In this document: positions 34,868 through 43,765 of the stretch, piece after piece
Layout: each line of letters starts with the position of its first letter
Numbering within the stretch: the first letter of the stretch is position 1
The notes under the pieces: model-generated
What the model saw: the letters and a program-made list of their open reading frames with translations, nothing else
What the model was told of the DNA's origin: nothing
Databases searched by the model: none
From: Streptomyces lacrimifluminis
Lineage (GTDB): Bacteria; Actinomycetota; Actinomycetes; Streptomycetales; Streptomycetaceae
DNA length: 64,000 bases
Assembly (NCBI RefSeq): GCF_014646095.1
Contig: NZ_BMMU01000003.1
Coordinates: 452,987 to 516,986, forward strand
Direction of reading: 5' to 3'
Translations under genes and position numbers: made by a program

Positions 34868-36654
34868 AGTCCCGTCGTTCGGCCGCCGCCGGTGCCGCCG
34901 TGTTCACGGCCGCCTGCGCGCTGGTGCTGGTTCCCGCCTCGGCCGCGAGCGCGCATCCGCTCGGCAACTTCACGGTCAACCGGTACGACGGTCTCGTCGT
35001 GGCCCCCGGGCAGCTGCGGGTCGCCCATGTCGAGGACCTCGCCGAGATCCCGGCGACCCAGGCCAAGCCCGACATCGAGAAGCTGGGCCTGACCGACTGG
35101 GCCGGGCAGCGGTGCGCGACAGCAGCGCGGGGGAGCAGGGTCACCGTCTCGGGCCGGGCCGTCACGCTGTCCGTCGGCAGTGCCAAGGCGAGCGAGCGGC
35201 CCGGACAGGCCGGCCTCGACACCCTGCGGGTGGAGTGCGAACTGACGGCCGCCCTCCCCGAGGTCGCCGAAGGGGACACCGTCGCCCTCGGCTTCCACAG
35301 CGCGGGCAGCGAGTCCGGGCCGGGCTGGCGGGAGATCACCGCGCGCGGCGACCGGATGACGCTCGCCGAGTCCGACGTACCGCAGAAGTCGATCTCCGGT
35401 GAACTGACCAGCTACCCGCAGGAGTTGCTCTCCTCCCCGGCCGACACCGCGACGGCCGTCCTCCAGGTGGGCGCCGGCGGCCCGGCCCTCACCGAGGGCG
35501 GCGAGCAGGCGGCACCGGCGTCCTCCGTCCTGCCGCGCGGCGCCGACCGGTGGACGCGCGCCCTGGACTCCCTGGTGGCCCGGCACGACCTCACGGTCGG
35601 CTTCGCCGCGCTGGCCCTGGTCATCGCGGTCTTCCTCGGCGCCATGCACGCGCTCGCCCCGGGCCACGGCAAGACCCTGATGGCGGCCACGGCAGCCGCC
35701 AGGGGTGGCAAGGCCCGTCTGCGCGACGTGATGCCGCTGGCCACCTCGGTGACGGTCACCCACACGCTGGGCGTGGTCGCCCTGGGCCTGCTGGTGACGG
35801 CCGGTTCGGCGGCGGCCCCCTCGGTGGTGGCCTGGCTGGGCGTGGCGAGCGGTGTGCTGGTGACGGGCGCGGGCCTGACCCTCACCCGGCGGGCCTGGCG
35901 CCGGCGCGCACACGAGCGCTCACACCTCGCCGCCGATGCGCACCCCCATGCGCACCCTCATCCGCACGACCACGGTCATTCCCACGACCCCGGCCACGGC
36001 CACTCCCACGGCGACGAGCACTCCCACGGTCACGGTCACTCCCACGATCACGAGCACCCCCACAGCCACACCCACGCCGCCGACAAGGCACCGGAACGCC
36101 AACTGGTCCTCGCCCACGCGTCACACGCCCACGCGGACACCTCAGCAACACCCGCACCCGCCTCAGCTCCCGCACATGTGCACGACCACGGGCATGAGCA
36201 CGATCAGGGCCACACCCACAAGCCCCACGACCGCAAGCACCAGCACCAGCACGACCGCACCACCCTCGAACACACCCACGGCGGCTTCACCCACACGCAT
36301 GACATCGCGCCCACCCTGCGAGGCACGATCCTGCTCGGGTTCGCCGGTGGGCTGGTGCCGAGTCCGTCGGCCGTGGTCGTGCTGGTCGGGGCCGCCGCGC
36401 TGGGCAAGGCGTGGTTCGGGTTCCTGCTCGTGCTGGCGTACGGGGTCGGGCTCGCGCTCACCCTCACGGGGGCCGGGTTCCTCGTCGTGAGGCTGGGGAG
36501 TGGGGCGAACCGGCTGCTGGACCGGCGTCCGGCGCTGGCCGGCGGGCCGGTGGTCGCACTCGTTCGGCGTACCGCGCCGCTGGCGTCCGCGTTCCTCGTC
36601 GTCGTATTGGGTACCGGATTGGTGCTCCAGGGAGCGGCAGCCGCCTTCGGCTGA
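34864..36654 (+). CDS. NicO-type nickel/cobalt transporter with histidine-rich loop
   Basis: A 596-residue membrane protein. It has a signal-like N-terminus and an extracellular domain (residues about 30-240, HPLGNFTVNRYDGLVV start). The NicO/RcnA membrane core follows, with FLGAMHALAPGHGKTLMAA near residue 262 (the family metal-binding H-x4-PGH). The cytosolic loop at about 359-479 is extraordinarily His-rich (dozens of His in runs such as HPHAHPHPHDHGHSH), and the last helices carry GLVPSPSAVVVLVGA. Nickel or cobalt export or uptake is the likely role; the loop would buffer metal. The GTG start overlaps the TPR gene stop. Confidence 0.9.
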   Translation: MKSRRSAAAGAAVFTAACALVLVPASAASAHPLGNFTVNRYDGLVVAPGQLRVAHVEDLAEIPATQAKPDIEKLGLTDWAGQRCATAARGSRVTVSGRAVTLSVGSAKASERPGQAGLDTLRVECELTAALPEVAEGDTVALGFHSAGSESGPGWREITARGDRMTLAESDVPQKSISGELTSYPQELLSSPADTATAVLQVGAGGPALTEGGEQAAPASSVLPRGADRWTRALDSLVARHDLTVGFAALALVIAVFLGAMHALAPGHGKTLMAATAAARGGKARLRDVMPLATSVTVTHTLGVVALGLLVTAGSAAAPSVVAWLGVASGVLVTGAGLTLTRRAWRRRAHERSHLAADAHPHAHPHPHDHGHSHDPGHGHSHGDEHSHGHGHSHDHEHPHSHTHAADKAPERQLVLAHASHAHADTSATPAPASAPAHVHDHGHEHDQGHTHKPHDRKHQHQHDRTTLEHTHGGFTHTHDIAPTLRGTILLGFAGGLVPSPSAVVVLVGAAALGKAWFGFLLVLAYGVGLALTLTGAGFLVVRLGSGANRLLDRRPALAGGPVVALVRRTAPLASAFLVVVLGTGLVLQGAAAAFG

Positions 36655-36745
36655 GCTACTTTTGGGAAGAAATCAGGCGGAGAACAGAAAACCGGCGTGC
36701 AACAAGACGGATCCATGAACGCGTGGCCGCGATGGAGGGACGTCC

Positions 36746-38392
36746 GTGTCCGAAGAACCGGGCAGTGAACGTGTGATCGCGGGACGCTACCGGCTGCTCT
36801 CACCGCTCGGCGAGGGCGGTATGGGCACGGTGTGGCTGGCCCGCGACGAGGTGCTGCACCGCGAGGTCGCCGTCAAGGAGACGCGCGCGCCCTCCAGACT
36901 GCCGACCTCCGAGACCGAACGGATGTACGCCCGACTGGAGCGCGAGGCCTGGGCCGCGGCCCGCGTCTCCCACCGGAACGTCGTGACGGTGTACGACGTG
37001 GCGACCGACGGTGGCCGGCCCTGGATCGTCATGGAGGTGGTCCGCGGACTGTCGCTCGCCGATCAGCTGGACGCCGAGGGGCCGCTGTCCCCGCAACGGG
37101 CGGCGCACATCGGCGCCGAGGTGCTCTCCGCGCTGCGGGCCGCGCACGAGGCCGGAGTGCTGCACCGGGACGTGAAGCCGGGCAACGTGCTGCTGTCCAA
37201 CGACGGCCGGGTGGTGCTCACCGACTTCGGGATCGCGACGGTCGAGGGCAGTTCGGCCCTCACCATGACGGGCGAGCTCATCGGCTCCCCCGAATTCCTC
37301 GCTCCAGAGCGGGCGTTGGGGCGTACCCCCGGCCCGGAGTCCGACCTGTGGTCGCTGGGCGTGCTGCTGTACGCGGCGGTCGAGGGCAACTCCCCCTTCC
37401 GGCAGAACACCCCGCTCAGCACCCTGCGCGCCATCGTGGACGAGGAGTTGCCGCCGCCGCTCAGGGCGGGGCCGCTGACGCCCGTCATCGAGGGGTTGCT
37501 GCGCAAGGATCCGGCCGAACGTCTCTCCGCCGAGCGGGCCGAGCACGATCTGCGGATCATCGGAGCGGGAGGGACCCTGCGCGCGGACGACGTCCAGCCG
37601 GGCCCGTACCCGCCGACGACCGCGGCGGCCTTCCCGCAGTATCCGACGACGACCCCTGGGCCGATGCCCGTTCCCACGGCGGGGACCCGGCCCGTACCGC
37701 CTTCCGCGGACACGCGCCCGACCACCCGCCCGGCCGGACCTGATCGCAACCGCCGGGCGGCCGTCGTCCTGGTCGCCGGCCTCGCCGCCGTCGCACTGGC
37801 GGTCGCCGGACTGACGTACGCGCTGCTGAACCGCGACAACGGCGGGGACGACACCGGTGCCGACGCCGGCAGCAGCACGCAACAGAGCAATGCCGGTACG
37901 GGCGGGGCGAGTTCGCCGAAGAACAGTCCCAGCGACTCCGGCGAGGAGAAGAGCCCCACCCCGAGCAGCAGTGACAGCGGCAGGACCTCACAGCCGGCGC
38001 AGACCGTCGAGGTCCATGTCGCCGGTGAGGGCACCGACTACTCGGGACCTTGCCCGCCGCCCCAGGCCCAGGCGCCCGCCTTCACGGCGACGTTCACGGT
38101 GGGCAACGTGCCCACGAAGGTCTCCTACCGGTGGGTGACGGAGACGGGCGAGGCGCCGGAGCAGGGGTGGCGGACGCTGTCGTTCTCGGCGGACGGCGGG
38201 AAGACCAAGGACACCAAGGTCTTCGTGACGACGTACGACGAGAGCGGGACGATCGAGAACGCGATCGGGGTGGAGGTCCGCGACCCGGTGAACGTGAAGT
38301 CGAACTCCGTGCAGTTCTCCGTGGCGTGCGAGAAGGAGACCCCGACGGACGAGGTCTCCTCTCCCACTGCCACTCCCTCCGGTACGCCCTGA
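36746..38392 (+). CDS. Receptor-type Ser/Thr protein kinase
   Basis: A 548-residue Hanks-type kinase. The cytosolic kinase domain is at about 10-270: Gly loop GEGGMGTVW, catalytic Lys in EVAVKET, catalytic loop HRDVKPGNVLL, DFG, and activation segment ending GSPEFLAPE. A Pro/Thr-rich linker follows, then a membrane helix at about 336-358 (AAVVLVAGLAAVALAVAGL). The extracellular part is a Ser/Gly stalk and a small domain bounded by two Cys (SGPCPPP and FSVACEK), likely a disulfide-stabilised sensor. It has no PASTA repeats. Start: GTG 36746 behind GGAGGGA. It ends 11 bp from the convergent lipase gene. Confidence 0.94.
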   Translation: MSEEPGSERVIAGRYRLLSPLGEGGMGTVWLARDEVLHREVAVKETRAPSRLPTSETERMYARLEREAWAAARVSHRNVVTVYDVATDGGRPWIVMEVVRGLSLADQLDAEGPLSPQRAAHIGAEVLSALRAAHEAGVLHRDVKPGNVLLSNDGRVVLTDFGIATVEGSSALTMTGELIGSPEFLAPERALGRTPGPESDLWSLGVLLYAAVEGNSPFRQNTPLSTLRAIVDEELPPPLRAGPLTPVIEGLLRKDPAERLSAERAEHDLRIIGAGGTLRADDVQPGPYPPTTAAAFPQYPTTTPGPMPVPTAGTRPVPPSADTRPTTRPAGPDRNRRAAVVLVAGLAAVALAVAGLTYALLNRDNGGDDTGADAGSSTQQSNAGTGGASSPKNSPSDSGEEKSPTPSSSDSGRTSQPAQTVEVHVAGEGTDYSGPCPPPQAQAPAFTATFTVGNVPTKVSYRWVTETGEAPEQGWRTLSFSADGGKTKDTKVFVTTYDESGTIENAIGVEVRDPVNVKSNSVQFSVACEKETPTDEVSSPTATPSGTP

Positions 38393-38403
38393 ACCGGCGC
38401 CGG

Positions 38404-39210
38404 TCAGGCGGCGCTGGTGAACGCCGGCAGATAGCCGCCCGACTGGCCGGCGGCCGTCGGGTGGTACGACTCTCCGATGCTGAGCAGGTTGAGGCTGTGC
38501 AGCCACGAGCTGCCCGAGCAGATCTCGTGACCGGTGAAGGCCGACTTGACGTCACCGAAGGTGAAGCCGTGGTCGGCTGCCCTCTTGGCGAGTGCGCTGT
38601 TCAGGTATTCGGACGCGCTGTTGATCGCGGACCGCTTGGCCTCGGAGAGCCCGAGACAGGCCTGGCCGAGCTTGTAGAAGCGCGGGTAGCCCAGGACGAC
38701 CACATGGGCGGCGGGCGCCCGGGAACTGATGGCGCTGTACACGGTGTCGAGCTGACCGGGGAGCGTCGAGTCGACGTACGCCCTCGCGGTGTTGATGCGG
38801 GCGACGCAGGAGCTGTCGGACTGGAGCACACAGGTCGTCATGACGTCGGCGAAGCCCGCGTCGTTGCCGCCGACGCTGATCGAGACGAGTCCCGTGGAGG
38901 AGCTGAGCGGGGCCAGCTGATTCGCCAGAACATCACCCGTTCGAGCGCCCGAGCAGGCGGTGAAGTTGAAGCTTGAGGGTGAATGGGCGGCGGCCCAGAG
39001 GTACGGGTACGCCTTCGTGCTGCGCTTGCAGTCGCCGCTGGAGCCGATGTAGCTGCCCGCGCCGACCCCCGAGGAGTAGGAGTCACCGAGGGCCACATAG
39101 CCGGTGGGGGCGGCGAGTTGGGACGCCTGCGCCGACGCGGCCCCGGTGAGGGCGATGCCGGCGGCGAGGAGGAGCGAGATCATGTATGACGTGATTCGGG
39201 AATGTCTCAT
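38404..39210 (-). CDS. Secreted SGNH/GDSL lipase
   Basis: A 268-residue exported esterase or phospholipase. The signal peptide is MRHSRITSYMISLLLAAGIA (cleavage after AQAS). SGNH blocks: GDSYSSG with the catalytic Ser; an oxyanion Gly/Asn in SVGGNDAGF; and the catalytic His in SYHPTAAGQ. Six Cys in the mature part suggest three disulfides, as in known Streptomyces secreted GDSL lipases. ATG 39210 is behind GGAGG. It is monocistronic. Confidence 0.93.
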   Translation of the reverse strand: MRHSRITSYMISLLLAAGIALTGAASAQASQLAAPTGYVALGDSYSSGVGAGSYIGSSGDCKRSTKAYPYLWAAAHSPSSFNFTACSGARTGDVLANQLAPLSSSTGLVSISVGGNDAGFADVMTTCVLQSDSSCVARINTARAYVDSTLPGQLDTVYSAISSRAPAAHVVVLGYPRFYKLGQACLGLSEAKRSAINSASEYLNSALAKRAADHGFTFGDVKSAFTGHEICSGSSWLHSLNLLSIGESYHPTAAGQSGGYLPAFTSAA

Positions 39211-39519
39211 GAAACCTCCATTAGCAGGATCTCTGCCACAACGTTCGTATCAACTACGCGTGTTGACCGGAAGTGTCCATGCCAAGACTTTTGCATCCCT
39301 AAAGGGCCCGACCACCCCCGCCCACGTTGCGTTCGATTACCTGTTCATGACATGCATGTGACAAGCCGTCCAACCTCTTGAGTAACTCCCGTTCATCACC
39401 GAGTCTTTACTTCGGCCCGGACGGAACGCGACGCTCCGGGCTGTGTCCGCACCAGCGGGCACCCCCCACAGACGCGCCCCACCCAGGCGTGTGCTGCCTA
39501 AGAGGAGGACTCCCTCGTC
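39211..39519. other. Divergent promoter region of two secreted-enzyme genes
   Basis: These 309 bp separate the divergent GDSL lipase and subtilase genes and are AT-richer than the flanks. They contain a perfect 10-bp palindrome ACATGCATGT (39350-39359), a candidate regulator site. I see no coding sequence. Confidence 0.5.
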
Positions 39520-40731
39520 ATGGCACAACTGCGCAGCAGGAAGATCAGGACCGCCGCGACCACCGTCGTCGCAGCCGCCGCTCTCGTCGGCGGATTCACC
39601 GCACTCCCCGCCCAGGCAGCCCCGGCCCCCGCCGAGGGCAAGGTGCTGGCCGCCGGCTCCCCCACAGCCGTCAAGGACAGCTACATCGTCACGCTCAAGA
39701 AGACGGCGGGCCTCAAGTCCGCGTCGAGCGCCGGCAAGAGCCTGATCAAGGAGTACGGCGGCACGGTGAAGAAGACGTTCAGCACCGCGCTGAACGGTTA
39801 CTCGGCCACCCTCTCCGCCGCCGAGGCCCGCAGACTCGCGGCCGACCCCTCGGTGGCCTCGGTCGAGCAGAACCAGACGGTGCACCTCGACGCCACGCAG
39901 CCCAGCGCCCCGTGGGGCCTGGACCGCATCGACCAGGCGGCGCTTCCCCTGTCCGGCACCTACACCTACCCGGACACGGCGGGCGCCGGCGTGACGGCCT
40001 ACGTCATCGACACCGGCGTACGCATCACGCACTCCCAGATCAGCGGCCGGGCCACCAACGGCTACGACGCCGTGGACGGCGACACCGTCGCGCAGGACGG
40101 CAACGGCCACGGCACGCACGTGGCCACCACCATCGCGGGCTCGACCTACGGTGTGGCCAAGGCCGCGAAGATCGTGGCGGTCCGCGTGCTCAACAACGCC
40201 GGTTCCGGCACCACGGCCGGTGTCGTCGCGGGCATCGACTGGGTGACCGCGAACCACAGCGGCCCCTCCGTCGCCAACATGTCGCTCGGCGGCGGCGCCT
40301 CCACCGCTCTCGACACGGCTGTCGCCAACTCCATAGCCAGCGGCGTGACCTACGCGGTGGCGGCCGGCAACAGCAGCGCCAACGCCTCCTCGTACTCTCC
40401 GGCCCGCGTCGCCTCGGCGATCACGGTCGGCGCCACCACCAGCACGGACGCCCGGGCCAGCTACTCCAACTACGGCTCGGTCCTGGACATCTTCGCCCCG
40501 GGTTCCTCGATCACGGCGGGCTGGTACACCAGCGACACCGCGACCAACACGATCTCGGGTACGTCGATGGCCACTCCGCACGTCGCGGGTGCGGCGGCCG
40601 TCTACCTCGCGGGTCACACCTCGGCCACCCCGGCCCAGGTCGCCACCGCCCTCACGAGCGGCGCCACCACCGGTGTGGTCACCAGCCCGGGCAGCGGCTC
40701 CCCGAACCGCCTGCTGAAGCTCGTCCCGTAA
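39520..40731 (+). CDS. Secreted subtilisin-family serine protease with I9 propeptide
   Basis: A 403-residue S8 protease related to proteinase K and aqualysin. The signal peptide ends at LPAQA. The inhibitor_I9 propeptide (residues about 40-130, DSYIVTLKKTAGLKS and VEQNQTVHLDAT) acts as a folding chaperone and is removed. Catalytic residues: Asp in AYVIDTGV, His in GHGTHVATTIAG, Ser in SGTSMATPHVAGAAA. It has no C-terminal extension. ATG 39520 is preceded by AAGAGGAGG. A strong hairpin lies 40 bp past the stop. Confidence 0.95.
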   Translation: MAQLRSRKIRTAATTVVAAAALVGGFTALPAQAAPAPAEGKVLAAGSPTAVKDSYIVTLKKTAGLKSASSAGKSLIKEYGGTVKKTFSTALNGYSATLSAAEARRLAADPSVASVEQNQTVHLDATQPSAPWGLDRIDQAALPLSGTYTYPDTAGAGVTAYVIDTGVRITHSQISGRATNGYDAVDGDTVAQDGNGHGTHVATTIAGSTYGVAKAAKIVAVRVLNNAGSGTTAGVVAGIDWVTANHSGPSVANMSLGGGASTALDTAVANSIASGVTYAVAAGNSSANASSYSPARVASAITVGATTSTDARASYSNYGSVLDIFAPGSSITAGWYTSDTATNTISGTSMATPHVAGAAAVYLAGHTSATPAQVATALTSGATTGVVTSPGSGSPNRLLKLVP

Positions 40732-40770
40732 CACCCGTCCCGCATCGGTAACCCGCCCTACCTGAACGGC

Positions 40771-40805
40771 AGTTCCCCGGAGGCAGCCGGCGCCTCCGGG
40801 GAACT
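40771..40805 (+). terminator. Terminator hairpin after the subtilase gene
   Basis: Perfect 14-bp stem (AGTTCCCCGGAGGC and its complement) around a 7-nt loop, AGCCGGC. Confidence 0.85.
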
Positions 40806-40950
40806 CGTTCGTTCACCCCCTCGTCCCCCTCCGGGAAACGTCGTGTACGCATTCGGGGAACGCCTCGCAGAAGCTCCGCGTCTTGACTCGCCCGTCCCGC
40901 TGCGCGACATTGAAGCCCGGCATCCGGCGCGTCGGGGGGCAAAGTCGCCA

Positions 40951-41388
40951 ATGCAGACCATACGCATCAAGCCACCTTCGTCAGGGAGCGGATCGGACGA
41001 CGGTGAGCCGTCGGAACAGAGGCCCGGAAAGGACCTGTTGCCGCTGCTCGCAGGCGTGGCCGTGGCCGTCGCGGCCATCGGCGCCGTCCTCGCGCTGACC
41101 GACACCGCCTCACCGCTGCGCGGCCCCCTCACCCTGTTCTTCCTCCTCGCCGCGCCGGCGGTCGCCGTGGGAGCCGCGCTGCGCGGACTGGAGCCGTTCG
41201 GCCGGATCGTGACATCGGTGGCGGCGGCGGTCGCACTCGATCTCCTGGTCGCCCAGGGCATGCTGGCGACGCACCGGTGGTCGATCCGCGGTGGTGTCGT
41301 GGCCGTGACCGTGATCAGCGCGCTGATCCTCCTGCTGGTACTGGCAGGGCGACAGCGCGGCCGTACGGCGAGAAGACGGACCCTCTGA
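40951..41388 (+). CDS. Small membrane protein at head of the exopolysaccharide locus
   Basis: A 145-residue protein with four predicted helices (for example LLPLLAGVAVAVAAIGAVLAL and VVAVTVISALILLLVLAG) and an Arg-rich tail; the N-terminal 30 residues are polar. No family recognised. Its stop is 1 bp before the next gene's GTG, so it is in the same operon as the GNAT gene. Start: ATG 40951 (MQTIRIKPPS). Confidence 0.7.
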   Translation: MQTIRIKPPSSGSGSDDGEPSEQRPGKDLLPLLAGVAVAVAAIGAVLALTDTASPLRGPLTLFFLLAAPAVAVGAALRGLEPFGRIVTSVAAAVALDLLVAQGMLATHRWSIRGGVVAVTVISALILLLVLAGRQRGRTARRRTL

Positions 41389-41389
41389 C

Positions 41390-42529
41390 GTGGCTGGTGA
41401 CGTGGCTCGACATCTGACACCCGACGTGACCCTCACCGTGCACCGGCCCGGCGAACTGACCGCCGCGGACCGGGCCGCCTGGACGGCGCTGCAGGCCAAG
41501 GCGCATCTGCACGGCTCACCCGAACTGGCCAACCCGTTCCTGTCCCCGGAGTTCACGCTCGCGATCGGCCGCTGCAGACGCGGCGTACGCATCGCGGTGC
41601 TCCACGAGGGCGGGGAGCCCGCCGCGTTCTTCCCGTTCCAGAGATCAGCCGCCGGCGTCGGCCGGGCGATCGGGCTCGGTGTCTCCGACTCCCAGGGGCT
41701 GGTGCACCGCCCCGGATTCGACTGGGACGCACAGGAACTGCTGCGCGCCTGCGGGCTCTCGGTGTGGGAGTTCGACCATCTGGTGGGAGGCCAGGCGCCG
41801 TTCGAGGCCGGGGTCTCCGGCACCTTCCCGTCCCCGGTGATCGACGTCGACCAGGGGTACGAGACCTATCTGGCCGGACTCCGGACGCGCTCACCCAAGT
41901 TCACGCGCACGACGCTCGCCAAGGAGCGCAAACTCGGCCGGGACGCCGGTGAGATCCGCTACGTGCACGACGAGCGCGATCCCGAGGCGCTGACCAGGCT
42001 GATGGCCTGGAAGTCCGCCCAGTACCGCAGGACCGGACGCAGCGACCGGTTCGCGCACCCCTGGATCACCCGGCTGGCGCAGCAACTCTTCCACACCCGT
42101 TCCGACCCGTTCGCAGGCATCCTGTCGGTGCTCTACGCCGACGGGAAGCCGATCGCCGCCCACTTCGGGCTGCGCACGGAACGCGTACTCGCCTGCTGGT
42201 TCCCGGCCTACGACCCGGCGTACGCGAAGTACTCGCCGGGACTGATCCTGCATCTGCGGATGGCCGAGGCCGCCGCCGCCGACGGGATCGCGTACCTGGA
42301 TCTGGGCCGCGGGCAGAAGGAGTACAAGGACTCCCTGAAGACACGTGAACTCCTCGTCTCCGAGGGGTGGGTGACACGTCGTCACCCGGTGGCGGCCGGA
42401 CATCGCGCGCGGCGCGCTCCGGTCCGGGCGCTGCGCAATGTGGTGCTGTCGCGGCCGGAGCTCTTCGAGCCGGCGGACAGGGCGCTGAAACGGATGGGAC
42501 AGCTCCGTTCCAGAAATCGATCAAAGTAG
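41390..42529 (+). CDS. FemAB/CelD-like GNAT acyltransferase
   Basis: A 379-residue protein of the GNAT/FemAB superfamily resembling CelD of cellulose and exopolysaccharide loci: PFLSPEFTLAIGR near the start, RTRSPKFTRTTLAKERKL in the middle, and the C-terminal GNAT part with ADGKPIAAHFGL, KYSPGLILHLRMAEAAAADG and YLDLGRGQKEYKDSLK. Such enzymes are thought to acylate sugars of surface polymers. Its GTG is 1 bp after the previous stop; a downstream GTG at 41402 is also possible. Confidence 0.82.
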   Translation: MAGDVARHLTPDVTLTVHRPGELTAADRAAWTALQAKAHLHGSPELANPFLSPEFTLAIGRCRRGVRIAVLHEGGEPAAFFPFQRSAAGVGRAIGLGVSDSQGLVHRPGFDWDAQELLRACGLSVWEFDHLVGGQAPFEAGVSGTFPSPVIDVDQGYETYLAGLRTRSPKFTRTTLAKERKLGRDAGEIRYVHDERDPEALTRLMAWKSAQYRRTGRSDRFAHPWITRLAQQLFHTRSDPFAGILSVLYADGKPIAAHFGLRTERVLACWFPAYDPAYAKYSPGLILHLRMAEAAAADGIAYLDLGRGQKEYKDSLKTRELLVSEGWVTRRHPVAAGHRARRAPVRALRNVVLSRPELFEPADRALKRMGQLRSRNRSK

Positions 42530-42925
42530 TTGCGTAACGGTCAAACCAACAAAAACGTGAGACCTCGTTCCAGGTCTTGCCATAAGGGCGCAATCGTCAA
42601 TACCGTCATACATCTCACCCGCATCGGTACGTCGTCCTGTGACTCAGGGGAGGGCTCAGGGTCCACGACGGCCGTCGGAGCGGGACGCGGTAGGGGGGTG
42701 CCGTGCTCGGTGGACGTACGTCTCACCGGGCCGTGCCGCGAAACCGACCACCGGGTCATGGTGTTCGGTCAGCTTTGCCAGCTCACCCGGCATGTACCGA
42801 GACAGCCAGAGACCGATACGGAGAATCCATTCGGCATGCCGTGAGTGAGAACCCCCCTTTCGAACCGGACACATCACCGGGCCGCCCAGGGGCGGGCGGT
42901 CCACCGGACGAGAGGGACCAGACTC
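42530..42925. other. Intergenic region upstream of the glycosyltransferase operon
   Basis: About 400 bp without a convincing gene. It contains a small hairpin (42560-42577, AGACCT / AGGTCT around CGTTCC) just after the GNAT gene, and an AT-richer start (42530-42620) suited to a promoter. Short open frames here have poor composition. Confidence 0.5.
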
Positions 42926-43765
42926 ATGAGTTCCGTTCTGCGACCGGCGATACCGGGCCAGGAGCCCGCGATCGCCGACCGGCAACCGATCACGGCCGAC
43001 GTGTACCGGCCGATCTCCTCCCACCTGGCGATCACGCCACCGGTGAGTGTGGTGATCCCCGCCATGAACGAGGCGGAGAACCTGCCGTACGTCTTCAAGA
43101 CCCTGCCCGACTGGATCCACGAAGTGGTCCTGGTCGACGGCAACTCCACCGACGACACCGTCGGGGTCGCCCGCGACCTGTGGCCCGGCGTCAAGGTCGT
43201 CGAGCAGCGGGGCAAGGGCAAGGGGGATGCCCTGATCACCGGATTCGAGGCCTGCACCGGCGACATCATCGTGATGGTCGACGCGGACGGCTCCGCCGAC
43301 GGCAACGAGATCGTGTCGTACGTCTCCGCGCTCGTCTCGGGCGCCGACTTCGCCAAGGGCTCCCGCTTCGCCAACGGCGGGGGCACCGACGACATGACGC
43401 CGATCCGCAAGCTCGGCAACTGGGCGCTGTGCACGGTCGTCAACAAGAAGTTCGGCGCCCGCTACACCGATCTCTGCTACGGCTACAACGCGTTCTGGCG
43501 GCACTGCCTCGACAAGATCGACCTCGACTGCACCGGGTTCGAGATCGAGACCCTGATCAACATCCGGGTGGTCAAGGCGGGGCTCAAGGTGCAGGAGATC
43601 CCGAGCCACGAGTACCTCCGCATCCACGGCGCGAGCAATCTGCGGGCCGTGCGCGACGGGCTGCGCGTCCTGCGGGTGATTCTCAAGGAGCGCTCCAACC
43701 GGCGTGCCCTGCGCAGCCGTTCACACTCCCGCATCCTCAGCGCGAGCCGGGGAGAGGTGTCTTGA
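42926..43765 (+). CDS. Family 2 glycosyltransferase (dolichyl-phosphate-mannose-synthase-like)
   Basis: A 279-residue soluble GT2: SVVIPAMNEAENLPYVF nucleotide-binding start, DGNSTDDT, and the metal-binding acidic motif in MVDADGSADG. Acceptor-side motifs include CYGYNAFWR, typical for enzymes that transfer a sugar to a polyprenyl phosphate. No membrane helix is seen. It starts the operon with the second GT2, deacetylase and flippase-fusion genes. Start: ATG 42926. Confidence 0.9.
   Translation: MSSVLRPAIPGQEPAIADRQPITADVYRPISSHLAITPPVSVVIPAMNEAENLPYVFKTLPDWIHEVVLVDGNSTDDTVGVARDLWPGVKVVEQRGKGKGDALITGFEACTGDIIVMVDADGSADGNEIVSYVSALVSGADFAKGSRFANGGGTDDMTPIRKLGNWALCTVVNKKFGARYTDLCYGYNAFWRHCLDKIDLDCTGFEIETLINIRVVKAGLKVQEIPSHEYLRIHGASNLRAVRDGLRVLRVILKERSNRRALRSRSHSRILSASRGEVS

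Noticed and set aside
42530..42848. Short open frames upstream of the first GT2 gene
   Set aside because: Arg/Ser/Thr-rich, no good start sites, composition unlike neighbours; treated as intergenic.
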